Notes under the pieces: model-generated | Told to the model about the DNA's origin: nothing | Databases searched by the model: none | The model's input: only the letters and a program-made list of their open reading frames with translations | Part shown: piece after piece, positions 31,950 through 41,600 of the stretch | How positions within the stretch are numbered: the stretch's first letter is position 1 | Layout: each line of letters starts with the position of its first letter | Position numbers and translations under genes: made by a program | Assembly: GCF_021245985.1 (NCBI RefSeq) | Contig: NZ_JAJQXA010000025.1 | Span: forward strand, 1 to 45,702 | From: Flavobacterium soyae | GTDB taxonomy: Bacteria; Bacteroidota; Bacteroidia; Flavobacteriales; Flavobacteriaceae | DNA: 45,702 nucleotides | Reading direction: 5' to 3'

Positions 31950-33671
31950 TTATTTTAGTGTAAAATATTCCGCTAAAGGACCAAGCGCCAACGCTGGGAA
32001 GAATGATAAAGCAGCGATAATTGCGATTACAGCAAAAGTCATGATTCCGAAAATTGATGTATCAGTTTTTAAAGTTCCTGCACTCTCTGGAATGTATTTT
32101 TTACCTGCCAGTAAACCTGCAATTGCCAATGGACCAATAATTGGAATGAAACGGCTTAACAGTAACACAATTCCTGTAGTAATATTCCAAAACGGATTAT
32201 TATCTCCCAGACCTTCAAAACCAGAACCATTATTGGCCGCACTTGAAGTGTATTCGTATAACATTTCTGAAAATCCGTGATTGCCGGGATTATTTAACCA
32301 GCCTGTTGCGTTTCCGTTGAACCAATAACCCATTGCAGTATCATGTGCAGCAAAATAAGAAGCTAAAGCAGTTCCGGATAATATTAATAATGGGTGAAGA
32401 ATAGCAATAAAAGCGGCAATTTTAACTTCCCTGGCTTCGATTTTCTTCCCTAAAAACTCAGGAGTTCGGCCTACCATTAATCCAGAGATAAATACAGCCA
32501 GAATAATGAAAATGTAATAGTTTAAAATACCAACCCCACATCCGCCGTAATAGGCATTCACCATCATAGATAATAATTGCATAGCACCAGAAATGGGCAT
32601 TGAACTATCGTGCATACTGTTTACAGAACCTGTAGAAATTACCGTTGTAGCAATACTCCAGAAACCTGACATTGCGGGTCCAAACCGAACTTCTTTTCCT
32701 TCCATCGCTCCAGTTGTCTGTGCAATACCCATTTTTTCGATAGCAGGATTTCCGTTGATTTCGCTTATAACTGTTGGAACTACCAAGAATAAAAATCCAA
32801 CGGTCATTACCCCAAAAATAATATTAGAAAGTTTTCTTTTGTTTAGGAAAAAACCAAGAGCAAAAATCATCGCAAACGGAATAATCATCTGTGCCCAAAG
32901 TTCAACTTGATTAGTAAAATAAGTTGGATTTTCTAATGGATGCGCTGAATTGGCTCCAAAAAATCCACCACCGTTTGTACCAATATGTTTGATAGCAATA
33001 AATGCAGCAGCAGGTCCGCGAGAAACTTCTACATGATCGCCTTGTAAAGTTGTAATAGCATCTTTACCTTCAAAAGTCATTGGAGTACCACTGAAAACTA
33101 ATATAATAGCCACAACTGCTGAAAGCGGTAATAAAACACGAGTACAGCTTTTGATGAAATAATTGTAAAAATTACCTAATTGCTCTGTCGTTCTTTCTTT
33201 CATTGCGGTAAAAATCATTGCGGCAGCAGCCATTCCGATACCAGCAGAAACAAATTGAAGGAACATCAGGAGGATTTGTGAAAGGTAAGAAACCCCGCTT
33301 TCGCCTGAATAATGCTGTAAGTTACAATTGACTAAAAATGAAATAGCTGTATTAAATGCCAGATCAGGTGTCATAGATGGGTTGTTATCCGGGTTAAGTG
33401 GCAAAGAACCCTGAAATAATAAGACAAAAAAGCAAAGAAAGAACCAAACCATATTAATACTTAAAAGTGCTTTTAAGTGTTGTTTCCAGTTCATTTCTTC
33501 GGCAGGATTTATACCACTGATTTTAAAGATAAATTTTTCAATTGGATTGAAAATCGGGTCAAGAAGTGTTTTATCTCCCAAATAAACTTTAGCAATATAT
33601 TTTCCTAAAAGGATTGCTAAAATAATAGTTAGGATAAAAATACCAATGACGCCTAATAATTCTGTGTTCAT
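31950..33671 (-). CDS. kdpA: K+-transporting ATPase subunit KdpA
   Basis: 573-aa channel-like inner-membrane subunit that binds and passes K+. It has about ten membrane helices and the four selectivity-filter loops of the SKT superfamily, seen around NCNLQHYSGES, IGTNGGGFFGANS, YYGGCGVGILNY and SAANNGSGFEGLG. The start MNTELLGVIGIF and end match the family. kdpF lies 74 bases upstream, kdpB downstream. Confidence 0.97.
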   Translation of the reverse strand: MNTELLGVIGIFILTIILAILLGKYIAKVYLGDKTLLDPIFNPIEKFIFKISGINPAEEMNWKQHLKALLSINMVWFFLCFFVLLFQGSLPLNPDNNPSMTPDLAFNTAISFLVNCNLQHYSGESGVSYLSQILLMFLQFVSAGIGMAAAAMIFTAMKERTTEQLGNFYNYFIKSCTRVLLPLSAVVAIILVFSGTPMTFEGKDAITTLQGDHVEVSRGPAAAFIAIKHIGTNGGGFFGANSAHPLENPTYFTNQVELWAQMIIPFAMIFALGFFLNKRKLSNIIFGVMTVGFLFLVVPTVISEINGNPAIEKMGIAQTTGAMEGKEVRFGPAMSGFWSIATTVISTGSVNSMHDSSMPISGAMQLLSMMVNAYYGGCGVGILNYYIFIILAVFISGLMVGRTPEFLGKKIEAREVKIAAFIAILHPLLILSGTALASYFAAHDTAMGYWFNGNATGWLNNPGNHGFSEMLYEYTSSAANNGSGFEGLGDNNPFWNITTGIVLLLSRFIPIIGPLAIAGLLAGKKYIPESAGTLKTDTSIFGIMTFAVIAIIAALSFFPALALGPLAEYFTLK

Positions 33672-33745
33672 ATATTTAATATTAGATTGTTGATTTTAGA
33701 TTTTAGATTTCTTTGAGACAATCTTAAATTCTAAAAATTCATATT

Positions 33746-33823
33746 TTAAAATTTTTCGGGTTTGATTAATACATAAACCAAATACACGAAAACGGCGATT
33801 GAAATAATAAATAGTGCGGTCAT
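33746..33823 (-). CDS. kdpF: KdpF small membrane subunit
   Basis: 25-aa peptide beginning MTALFIISIAVFVYLVYVL and ending KPEKF, a single transmembrane helix with the KPE-F end seen in other KdpF proteins. KdpF stabilises the KdpABC complex. It lies directly upstream of kdpA on the same strand and 4 bases after the stop of another short membrane ORF. Its size makes it likely to be missed by automatic gene calling. Confidence 0.85.
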   Translation of the reverse strand: MTALFIISIAVFVYLVYVLIKPEKF

Positions 33824-33826
33824 GAT

Positions 33827-33910
33827 TTAGATTTTTTCAAAAAATTCAACAGAGAGAAAACAAATTGCAAACAGTAAAACTGCCAGTGCGAGTAAAAGAA
33901 AAGTGACCAT
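33827..33910 (-). CDS. 27-aa single-helix membrane peptide upstream of kdpF
   Basis: From ATG 33910 the frame reads MVTFLLLALAVLLFAICF, then an acidic/basic tail ending FFEKI, and stops 3 bases before the kdpF ATG. It has one transmembrane helix and a short charged end, like KdpF but with a different sequence. Tight spacing to kdpF and position in the operon argue that it is translated. It could be a second KdpF-like subunit or a small regulator. I do not recognise a named family. Support is from position and composition only. Confidence 0.55.
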   Translation of the reverse strand: MVTFLLLALAVLLFAICFLSVEFFEKI

Positions 33911-33988
33911 AGGATGATTATTTTAGATTTTAGATTGTAGACTTTAGATTTTAGATTTTTCCGATTAAACAGTTAACCAATTGAACTT

Positions 33989-34270
33989 TTATACACCCGA
34001 AGCATTGACCTGCTTGATATATTCTGCTTTAAGCGTTTGTGGAAAAAGATGTGAAATATTGCAGTGACGTACTTCCATAAAAGAAGAAACCGAAAAAACA
34101 TACACATTAGAAATGGCATTTTTAGTTTCGATACTTCCGGTTATAAACAAACGTTCAGCAAGAGCCAGACATTTCTTAGCTCTCACGATATTGCCGGAAA
34201 TAATCGATTTTTTAGTGATTTCGGCAAATCGCTCCGCTTGTTTGTAGATTGAGGTAACTTGATTTTTCAT
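33989..34270 (-). CDS. 93-aa uncharacterised protein of the kdp operon
   Basis: Soluble 93-aa protein with an N-terminal helical stretch (SIYKQAERFAEITKKSIISGNIVRAKKCLALAERLF, TPR-like in look) and a C-terminal part with MEVRHCNISHLFPQTLKAEY. I recall similar short proteins in front of kdpF in Flavobacteria, possibly annotated as a DUF (DUF7674), but am not certain. It starts the transport part of the operon, 78 bases before the 27-aa ORF. The gap after it holds repeats of TTTAGATTTTAGATT also found before kdpA. It may sense or modulate the pump (inference). Confidence 0.7.
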   Translation of the reverse strand: MKNQVTSIYKQAERFAEITKKSIISGNIVRAKKCLALAERLFITGSIETKNAISNVYVFSVSSFMEVRHCNISHLFPQTLKAEYIKQVNASGV

Positions 34271-34365
34271 TTGAAATGAATTTTTAATGTTCTCTCTCCT
34301 TATGCCAAAATATGTTCCGAAAAAAAGAAGTTATAGGTAAAGTGCTGTCAATAAAAGGAATGTAG

Positions 34366-34420
34366 TTTTATGCTAAAAATCGGGCATAAAAAAAGCCTAT
34401 CATTTTGATAAGCTTTTCTC
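34366..34420 (-). terminator. Hairpins between the sigma-54 regulator and the kdp operon
   Basis: TTTTATGC (34366-34373) is inverted as GCATAAAA (34384-34391). Overlapping this on the minus strand, AAAAGCTTATCA pairs with TGATAGGCTTTTTTT through a short loop (about 34388-34417), a plausible terminator after the regulator gene. The remaining spacer (34421-34639) carries a dispersed-repeat-like piece at 34480-34545 (CCCACCGGGG, CTCCGCTGGAG) and no gene. Confidence 0.55.
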
Positions 34421-34639
34421 GTTTTGATATGTTATTTTCAAGTTCCGGCGAAATGTTATGTTTATAGAAAACAACAAGCACAGATATTAGAGTCCCACCG
34501 GGGTAACATATTTTTGGATTGTGTAAGTGTCGCTCCGCTGGAGTTTTTTATTAATGGTAATGGGAATCTATAAATATTACGTTTCTCCAAAGCTTTGAAA
34601 ATTGATGCTGAAGTTTGTCATTGCTATTACCATTGGAAT

Positions 34640-35995
34640 TTAAATTTTGGAATTTTCAATTCCATATTCTTCCAGCTTTCTATACAAAGTCGCAATTCCA
34701 ATTTCTAATAATCTTGCCGTTTCAGCTTTATTTCCTTTAGTATAATTTAAAACCTTTTGTATATGGAGTTTTTCAATACTCTGCATGGAGAAAGCTGACA
34801 TTGGTTTAGTACTTTTTTCAGTTTGATGCTGGATTTCGTAAGGCAGAACATCCGAAGTTAAAGTATTGCCATTACTCAAAATAACCGATCTTTCGATGAT
34901 ATTTTTAAGTTCGCGGATATTTCCCGGCCAGGAATAATTTTCTAGTTTCTGTAGAAAATCATCAGCGATATGTAATGTTTTTTTATTTGTTTTTTCAGAA
35001 AACTGCTTAACAAAATGATGAGTCAATACCGAAATATCTTTGATTCTTTCTCTTAAAGAAGGCAGTTTAATTTCGAAGATATTCAAACGGAAATACAAAT
35101 CAGAGCGGAAACGATGTTCATCACTTTCTGTTTTTAAATCCCGATTTGTAGCGGCTATTAATCTGAAATTTGATTTTTTTGGAGTGGTATCGCCAACCGG
35201 AATATATTCGCTGGTTTCTAAAACCCTCAATAGTTTGGCTTGCAGGTCAATTGGCATTTCGCCAATTTCATCCAGAAACAAAGTACCGCCGTTTGCTTCT
35301 TCAATAAAGCCTTTTTTATCTTTTAAAGCTCCGGTAAAAGCTCCTTGTTTGTGACCAAAGAGTTCGCTTTCCAGAATTTCTTTACTAAATGTACTGCAGT
35401 TTAAAGCTACAAATGATTTTCCTGCACGATTGCTGTTTTCATGAATTGCCTGCGCAAAAACTTCTTTTCCAGTTCCGGTTTCTCCGGTAAGTAAAACAGT
35501 CGAATCTGTTTTGGCTACTTTTTGCGCGAGATCAATAACCTGTTCAATTCCTTTCGATTTCCCTATAATGGTACTAAAAGAGTATTTGTCGCTGATACGT
35601 TTTTCGAGCTGCTGTACTTTCTTTTGCAAATGTACTTTTTCAACTGCTTTATAAAGAAGCGGGATAATTTTATCGTTATCGTCGCCTTTTACAATATAAT
35701 CAAAAGCACCATTTTTCATTGCCTGAACGCCATCCGGAATATTCCCGAAAGCAGTCAGCAGAATAACTTCTGTCAGCGGAAAACTTCCTTTTATATTTTG
35801 AAGAAAATCAACGCCGTTTCCGTCCGGCAGTTTGACATCACATAAAACGACATCAATATCCGTCTGTTCTAATTTCTTAAAACCCGATTTTAAATCCTTG
35901 GCTTCGATAACTTCAAACCCTTCTGATTTTATAATACGCGCCAGCAGACTTCTAAGTTTTTCTTCGTCGTCTATAATTAAAATTTTGTGTGTCAT
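34640..35995 (-). CDS. Sigma-54-dependent (NtrC-type) response regulator
   Basis: 451-aa cytosolic activator. The receiver domain (about 4-118) has ILIIDDEEKLR, phospho-acceptor Asp in VVLCDVKLPDG, LTAFG and a Lys (YIVKGDD). The AAA+ domain (about 145-375) has Walker A GETGTGKE, the sigma-54 contact loop GAFTGA, Walker B GGTLFLDEIGEMP and the arginine-finger region FRSDLYFRLN. A Fis-type helix-turn-helix ends the protein (NKAETARLLEIGIATLYRKLEEYG). Complete and functional by motif. It stands between a broken histidine kinase and the kdp operon, where a KdpE would be expected, so it probably controls kdp (inference). Confidence 0.94.
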   Translation of the reverse strand: MTHKILIIDDEEKLRSLLARIIKSEGFEVIEAKDLKSGFKKLEQTDIDVVLCDVKLPDGNGVDFLQNIKGSFPLTEVILLTAFGNIPDGVQAMKNGAFDYIVKGDDNDKIIPLLYKAVEKVHLQKKVQQLEKRISDKYSFSTIIGKSKGIEQVIDLAQKVAKTDSTVLLTGETGTGKEVFAQAIHENSNRAGKSFVALNCSTFSKEILESELFGHKQGAFTGALKDKKGFIEEANGGTLFLDEIGEMPIDLQAKLLRVLETSEYIPVGDTTPKKSNFRLIAATNRDLKTESDEHRFRSDLYFRLNIFEIKLPSLRERIKDISVLTHHFVKQFSEKTNKKTLHIADDFLQKLENYSWPGNIRELKNIIERSVILSNGNTLTSDVLPYEIQHQTEKSTKPMSAFSMQSIEKLHIQKVLNYTKGNKAETARLLEIGIATLYRKLEEYGIENSKI

Positions 35996-36045
35996 TTGCA
36001 GATAAACTAAAACCGAATTGGTGTTTTGATGTACAAATTTAGGTT

Positions 36046-37060
36046 TTAAATCACTTTCCTTTTTTGATTCAGCGGAAATTCTTGCGAAAATTCGATTTTT
36101 AAAATCGTTCCGTTATTATTTTTCATTGTTAATTTTCCGTCAAGATCATCTGTTAAGCCGTATTATTAAGCTCATTACGAAAGAGTTTGCTTTTATTGCT
36201 GAGGTTAGTGTCAAAACCAATGCCGTTGTCTGAAATTGTCAATAAATATTGATTTTCAGCTTTGGTTTCAAGCGTTATATAAATCATTCCTGTTCGATCT
36301 TCGGGAAAAACATATTTGATAGAGTTCGTAATGGCTTCGTTCAAAATCAATCCAAGCGGAACGGCATGTGCAACATCTAATTCCAGCGGATCAATTTTTA
36401 CATCAAAACGAATCCTCTGTTCAAGCGAAAAAGATTCTCGTAAATATTCGACTAATTCCTTAATATAATTCGGCATATTAATCGTCGAAATATTCTCGGA
36501 ATTGTACAGTTTCTGATGAATCAATGACATAGAATGTGTTCTGTGCGGACTGTTTTTAATTGCAGATAAAGCCATATCATTTTCCAAATAAGCCGATTGC
36601 GAGTTTGGCGTGATTTCGCTGTTTCAATCGGTATCGGTTATACAATAATCCAATTGTAATTAGTAATAAAACTAAACTCCAGATCGACACACTATTTATA
36701 AGTTTCGATTTTTGTAATTCACTTTCCTGAAGTTTAGATTGATTATTTAAGAGATTGATTTTTTCTTCTTTATTTTGAGTTTCATATTGAATTTTTAACT
36801 CTTCAATTTGTTTGTTTTTCGAAATATTATAAAGAGAATCATTCAGTTTTTTAAAGATTTTATAATTGGCAAGGGCAGAACGAAAATTACCTTTTAAAGA
36901 ATCAATTCGATACAAGGACGTCATTAAAGTTTAAGAGTTGAAACTTTTGTCATAATTTATTAGAAAGTGCTAAAACTTTATTAGAGTAATAAGTAGTTTT
37001 TTTGATATTTTTTCTTCCAGCATAAAAAGCAGCAATCGCATAATTTCCTTTTGCGAAGCA
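36046..37060 (-). pseudogene. Broken TPR-type sensor histidine kinase
   Basis: Pieces of one kinase gene lie in order in different frames. First come TPR-like pieces (KGNYAIAAFYAGRKN near 37040, then MTSLYRIDSLKGNFRSALANY from 36924), a coiled coil and a membrane helix (SIWSLVLLLITIGLLYNRYRL). Then there is a jump into AYLENDMALSAIKNS, MSLIHQKLYNS, the N box ILNEAITNSIKYVFPE and G1 DNGIGFD. Two further frame changes (near 36175 and 36150) lead to GLTDDLDGKLTMKNNNGT and a stop at 36046. The segment that should carry the phospho-acceptor His (EIHHRVKNN-type) is missing at 36600, and G2 is destroyed. It is non-functional as read, and sits 50 bases upstream of the sigma-54 regulator. Confidence 0.75.
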
Positions 37061-37278
37061 TTAATCGTAAAGGATTTCTTGCTTTTTGATCTTAATCAGA
37101 CTTATTATATTTCGTTAAATATGTTTACTGTGTTGAAATATCATTCTTTTTGTTATTAAAATCTGCTAAAAATAGACGCTGATTTTACGAAGTGAATCCG
37201 TTTTATCCGTGTGCAATTATTACACTCAAAACTTATCAATTATCTTGTATCTTTAAAACCTCTAATTCTAACCTTAAA

Positions 37279-38508
37279 ATGAAAGTACCACATTCACAAA
37301 TAAAACCATTTTTATTGACTTTCGTTCTCCTGATTAATTCAGCATTTTTTTGTTTTGGAAATGATTATACTACTAAAACAGATTCTACAAAAACGAAAAT
37401 TATTTCCTTTAAAATTAAATTAAAATCAGACAATAAAGTAAAAATAAAACCAGCTCCTTTAAAGTTCAACAAACATTTCGCCTATAGTTTTACGCTCGAT
37501 GATGGGTATCGATCGGCTTACTTAACAGCATTTCCGTTACTGAATGGAGGAAAAATCAGTAGTCCAGATAAAAACGAATGGAAAATTGACCAGGGCGGAG
37601 ACGGAACAATATCAAAAGGTCTTTTTTATTCGGACGGATTTGAAAATAAAATTCCGTTTAAATTGGCTTTGGCTGTTAACGGCGGTTTAATTCACGATTT
37701 ACCAATAAATCGCGGACGTCTTTCGTGGCCGGAAATTAAAGAAATGTACAATGCCGGCTGGGATATTTTGAATCACGGTTTTCATCATGCAACAAAACAT
37801 GGCACGAATTATTTAACAGAAGTAACCGAAAATACAGCTTCGATACAGCAAAATATTGATTTTACAATGTCACATTTTGTGGTTCCGGGAGGAGATGGTG
37901 ACGCAGGTTATCATTTAGAATATGAAAAAGAGGCACTGGCAAATGGCTCTTTTTCAGTTGCATCTTCTGGCGTTGGACCCGTTTTTAATGTTAACTCAAA
38001 AGTAAATTTAGATAAAATGATTACGTCCAGAACTTTTGTGCAAAGCTCAAAAGACACAACAAGTTTTAAAACGATGGATCATTATTTAAAAACGTTAGAC
38101 TCTATCGTAAAACTGCCAAATCCGGTTTGGTTTAACGAATTTACACACGGAACAGGAAACACAAATTTGTGGAATTTAAGCATGTGTTTTCCTGATTTTA
38201 AATATTACATGACAACGCTTGCTAATAAATATGGCACAAAAGGAAACGATTCAATCTGGATGGCGCCGTGGCAGGAAGTTTACGAATATATTTGGTTAAG
38301 AGACAGGATTAAAGTCGATTACAAACAAAAAAATAAAGAAATAGAAGTTACAATTGAACTGCCGGAAATTCCAGAAAACTTTCGATACAGAGATATTTCA
38401 TTAGCAGTTGATACTCCTTCAAAATTTGAAATCGAATCAAATAAAGATTTAAACATTAAAGATGACGGAAAAACAACTCACAAACAGATTTTTATTCAGT
38501 TGGAGTAA
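37279..38508 (+). CDS. Secreted polysaccharide deacetylase-family protein
   Basis: 409-aa exported protein from ATG 37279 (MKVPHSQIKPF); the longer frame to 37192 has no signal-like start. The signal segment is FLLTFVLLINSAFFCFG. The NodB-like domain has YSFTLDDGYRSAY (catalytic Asp and metal Asp) and DILNHGFHHAT (metal histidines), followed by WNEFTHGTG-type elements. A C-terminal beta-rich tail (about 340-409) ends IQLE. It would remove acetyl groups from a polysaccharide outside the cytoplasm; the substrate is unknown. It converges on the ABC/peptidase gene across a perfect inverted repeat. Confidence 0.85.
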   Translation: MKVPHSQIKPFLLTFVLLINSAFFCFGNDYTTKTDSTKTKIISFKIKLKSDNKVKIKPAPLKFNKHFAYSFTLDDGYRSAYLTAFPLLNGGKISSPDKNEWKIDQGGDGTISKGLFYSDGFENKIPFKLALAVNGGLIHDLPINRGRLSWPEIKEMYNAGWDILNHGFHHATKHGTNYLTEVTENTASIQQNIDFTMSHFVVPGGDGDAGYHLEYEKEALANGSFSVASSGVGPVFNVNSKVNLDKMITSRTFVQSSKDTTSFKTMDHYLKTLDSIVKLPNPVWFNEFTHGTGNTNLWNLSMCFPDFKYYMTTLANKYGTKGNDSIWMAPWQEVYEYIWLRDRIKVDYKQKNKEIEVTIELPEIPENFRYRDISLAVDTPSKFEIESNKDLNIKDDGKTTHKQIFIQLE

Positions 38509-38511
38509 AAG

Positions 38512-38615
38512 TTTTTTGCCACAGATTAAAAGGATTAGAAGGATTATTTATTTTCAGGATAAACTTTAGCGCAAGCAAAAAAATCATTTTAATCCTTTTA
38601 ATCTGTGGCAAAAAA
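38512..38615. repeat. Perfect 25-bp inverted repeat, probable two-way terminator
   Basis: 38512-38536 and 38591-38615 are exactly complementary (core GCCACAGATTAAAAGGATT) and bounded by A and T runs. It lies between two convergent genes and could end both transcripts. A further GTGGAATTTGTGGCAAAAAA piece follows at 38624-38643. Related text is at 27314-27471 and 14720-14815. Confidence 0.85.
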
Positions 38616-38644
38616 AATAATTCGTGGAATTTGTGGCAAAAAAA

Positions 38645-41600
38645 CTAGTCAATTTCCTTTTCGTTGTCCTTTATAAAAGTATCAATATTCATTAAATATG
38701 GATCAATAACAATGCGTTGAGGTTTCATTTTTAGTTTAATTTTGTCCTCAATTTTATTGTTTTTGATATCAAAAGGATAAAGAGACAACTTTCCGTTTTT
38801 ATCATAAATACCAATATATATAGTGGCATCGTTTGCAATTTGTTTTCGTTCTCCAGTTGCATTTTCTCTGAATTTTTCAGAAACCGCTTTAAAAGAAACC
38901 TCATAAAAACCATTTTGTTTAATACTTGAAACCGATTCTATTTTTGACGAATACGTAATAATCTGCTTAAACATTTCATTTAATTTAGCATGCAGTTTTT
39001 GATCTGTCACAGCATAAATCTCTTTTAGTAAATCTTCAGAATCAGGAAACGGGTTTGGATATTTATAATGATTCAGAAAATTTTTCAAAGCCAGGTTTAC
39101 TTTTTCTTCACCAATTAAAATTCTAAGCTGATGCATAACCAGCATTCCTTTGTCATAAGGCAAATGTGGCGTATCATAATTGGTTTTATACAAAGATGTT
39201 TCAGGATCATAACTTCGGCTGCTCAAATATAAATCGAGATGAATTTTTAAAGTTTCGAGCGTTTTTTCCAAACCATGTTCTTTATCATAAAGCATCAGCT
39301 CTGTGTATTGCGCCAATGTTTCGGTCAAAATCCAGCTTCCTTCTTTTTGTTCCGGGCTTATTTGTGAATTTCCCCACCATTCGTGCGACAATTCATGAGC
39401 CGTTAATTGATTAATAACATCTTCTTTATCCTTATTTTTGAGATCACTATAGAATCCAAAATTCTCTTTCATAAAAACTGTTGACGGATATGAAGTTGCT
39501 GCAAATCCATCGGCGAAAGCAGAAACTTCGGCATAACGAATCGTTTTATACGGATATTTACCAAAATTACCTTGGCAATAATCTAAAGTGTTTTTTACAT
39601 CCTGAATTAGCTTCTTGATGTTTCTGGAATGTCTTTTATCATAAAAAACTTCAATAGAAATGCCTTTATAATTCGTTTTTTGGATTTGATATTCGGCAGA
39701 AGAAAAAGCAAATCGAAACGGAATCCTGCCATTAGATTTATAATGAAAATAATTGCGGTTGTCTTTTTTCCATTTCCCAATTAAATCTCCAACACCAATC
39801 GCGGTTTGATTTTTAGAAGTCGAAACCACAGCATCATAATCAACAAAATCATATCTAATTTCCGATTTATCTTCCAGTTTTTTAAGAGGCGTCTGTGGTT
39901 TTAAATGTCTTTTTGCCCGCTCTTTTTTATTGCTGATTTCATTCGATTCCTGATAACCAAAAAGTGGAAAGTAACGGCTTACTCGCATAAACGATCCATT
40001 TTCGATTATAGAATTAAAAGCCGTGTGTCCTTTAAATGGCGACCATGATGACTCAAAAGAAAAGCTCATTTTTATTTTCTGCTGAGGTTCTAAAGGTTTT
40101 TCCAATCGATACCAATAATGATGAAATGCCGAAACATCATCCAGATTTTTAGAATTCGGAATTTCAACAGAAGTTAGTTTTGAATTTTGATCTATATATA
40201 GGAGTAAACTATCAATTGGTTTTTCAGAATTATTGATCAGTTCATAAGTGCCATTTACTTCATAACGATTCTCTTCAGGAAATAAATCGACTTTACTTTT
40301 TACAGAAACAATTGCAGGCTGTGCAAGATTTGTATATTTTTTAAATTGAGTTTCATATTTCTCGCTCCAGTTATTTTGATCTTCTTCGGTCAAATACGGA
40401 TATTCAATATTAGTTTTGTAAAAAAGATAACTTCCAAAACCAATAAAAAGAATAATTCCCAACGCGAAAATTGTTTTTTGAATAGCATTACATGAATTTC
40501 TTTTGAAAGTTTTTCCGATTGAAGCATTTCGTTTCCATAAAATTCCTGTCAAAGTAAGAAGTAGTAAAGCCAATCCGAAATTGTACAACATCATAATATG
40601 AAAAGGAAAAGTGTATTTTCCGAAACCATTCAAATCAAAATATTCAGTTTTAAAAGCATTTCCAAATCGCAGTAAAGGATGCGAAATTCCTAATTGTTCT
40701 CCAATTCCGGTACAAAACAAAATAGAGATAAAAGCAGCAGATGAAAGTCCGATATATTTGTTTTTAATAAAAGTCTGAATCGCAATTACCAAAATAGAGA
40801 TCAGCAGCAACGGAAATCCGAGATAATAAAACAAAGAAAGATAAAGACCAATTTCTATTGGAGCATTGGCATTTGCAATCTGAAAGGCGCACCCAATCAA
40901 AATACTAATGCTGATAATGATTAACGGAATTATAAAAAGCGCTGTTAATTTAGATAGTAAAACTACAAATTGAGAATACGGCGCCGTGTTTTCGAGCATT
41001 TCAAATTTTGAATTTTCGTTTCGGTTTAATAATTCACTGCTGTAAAAAAGGAGAATTAAGATCAGAATAAAAGGCAGACGATCCATTATAGTGGAAATCA
41101 TTAAAGCCGTATCCGTAATTTTTTCTGCTAGTCGGATTCCGCCGTCAATTTCATCCGAAATCTCAATCATTAATAATCCCGAAAGTAAAAGAACAATCAA
41201 TAAAAACGGAATTCCTTTTAAAACTAAAAAAATATCCATTTTGATATTGCTTTTAAAAATAGCAAAATTATGCCTGAAAGTTTTGTACTCGATGCTTTTT
41301 GGAATTTCCGAAGAAAGGACTTTTACTTCTTTTGAAACAATTTTAGGCGTTTTTATCTTTTTAGTTTTTGTTTTTCGGAAAGAAAACAAGCGATAGGAAA
41401 TAAAAAGCAAAGACAGGGAAACCAAAATCCACAACAATCGGTTAAATAAAAAGTTCCCCGAAAGAGAAACCAATTCGGTATTTTTTTCAATTGAAGTCCA
41501 ATATCGCGTTTGTTCTAAAAACGCCGCCAAACCAAACGGATCTATTTTTGCGGCCAAAGACATGGCTTTCGCCGAAGATGGAGAAGCATTTGCAAATAGG

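Noticed and set aside
34304..34318. Possible sigma-54 promoter in front of the 93-aa kdp gene
   Set aside because: On the minus strand the GG and GC are 11 bases apart; sigma-54 promoters need 10, and the flanking TTGCA/TGGCAC context is poor.
37192..37278. Longer start for the polysaccharide deacetylase
   Set aside because: The extra 29 residues precede a clear signal peptide at MKVPHSQIKPF, so the ATG at 37279 is preferred.
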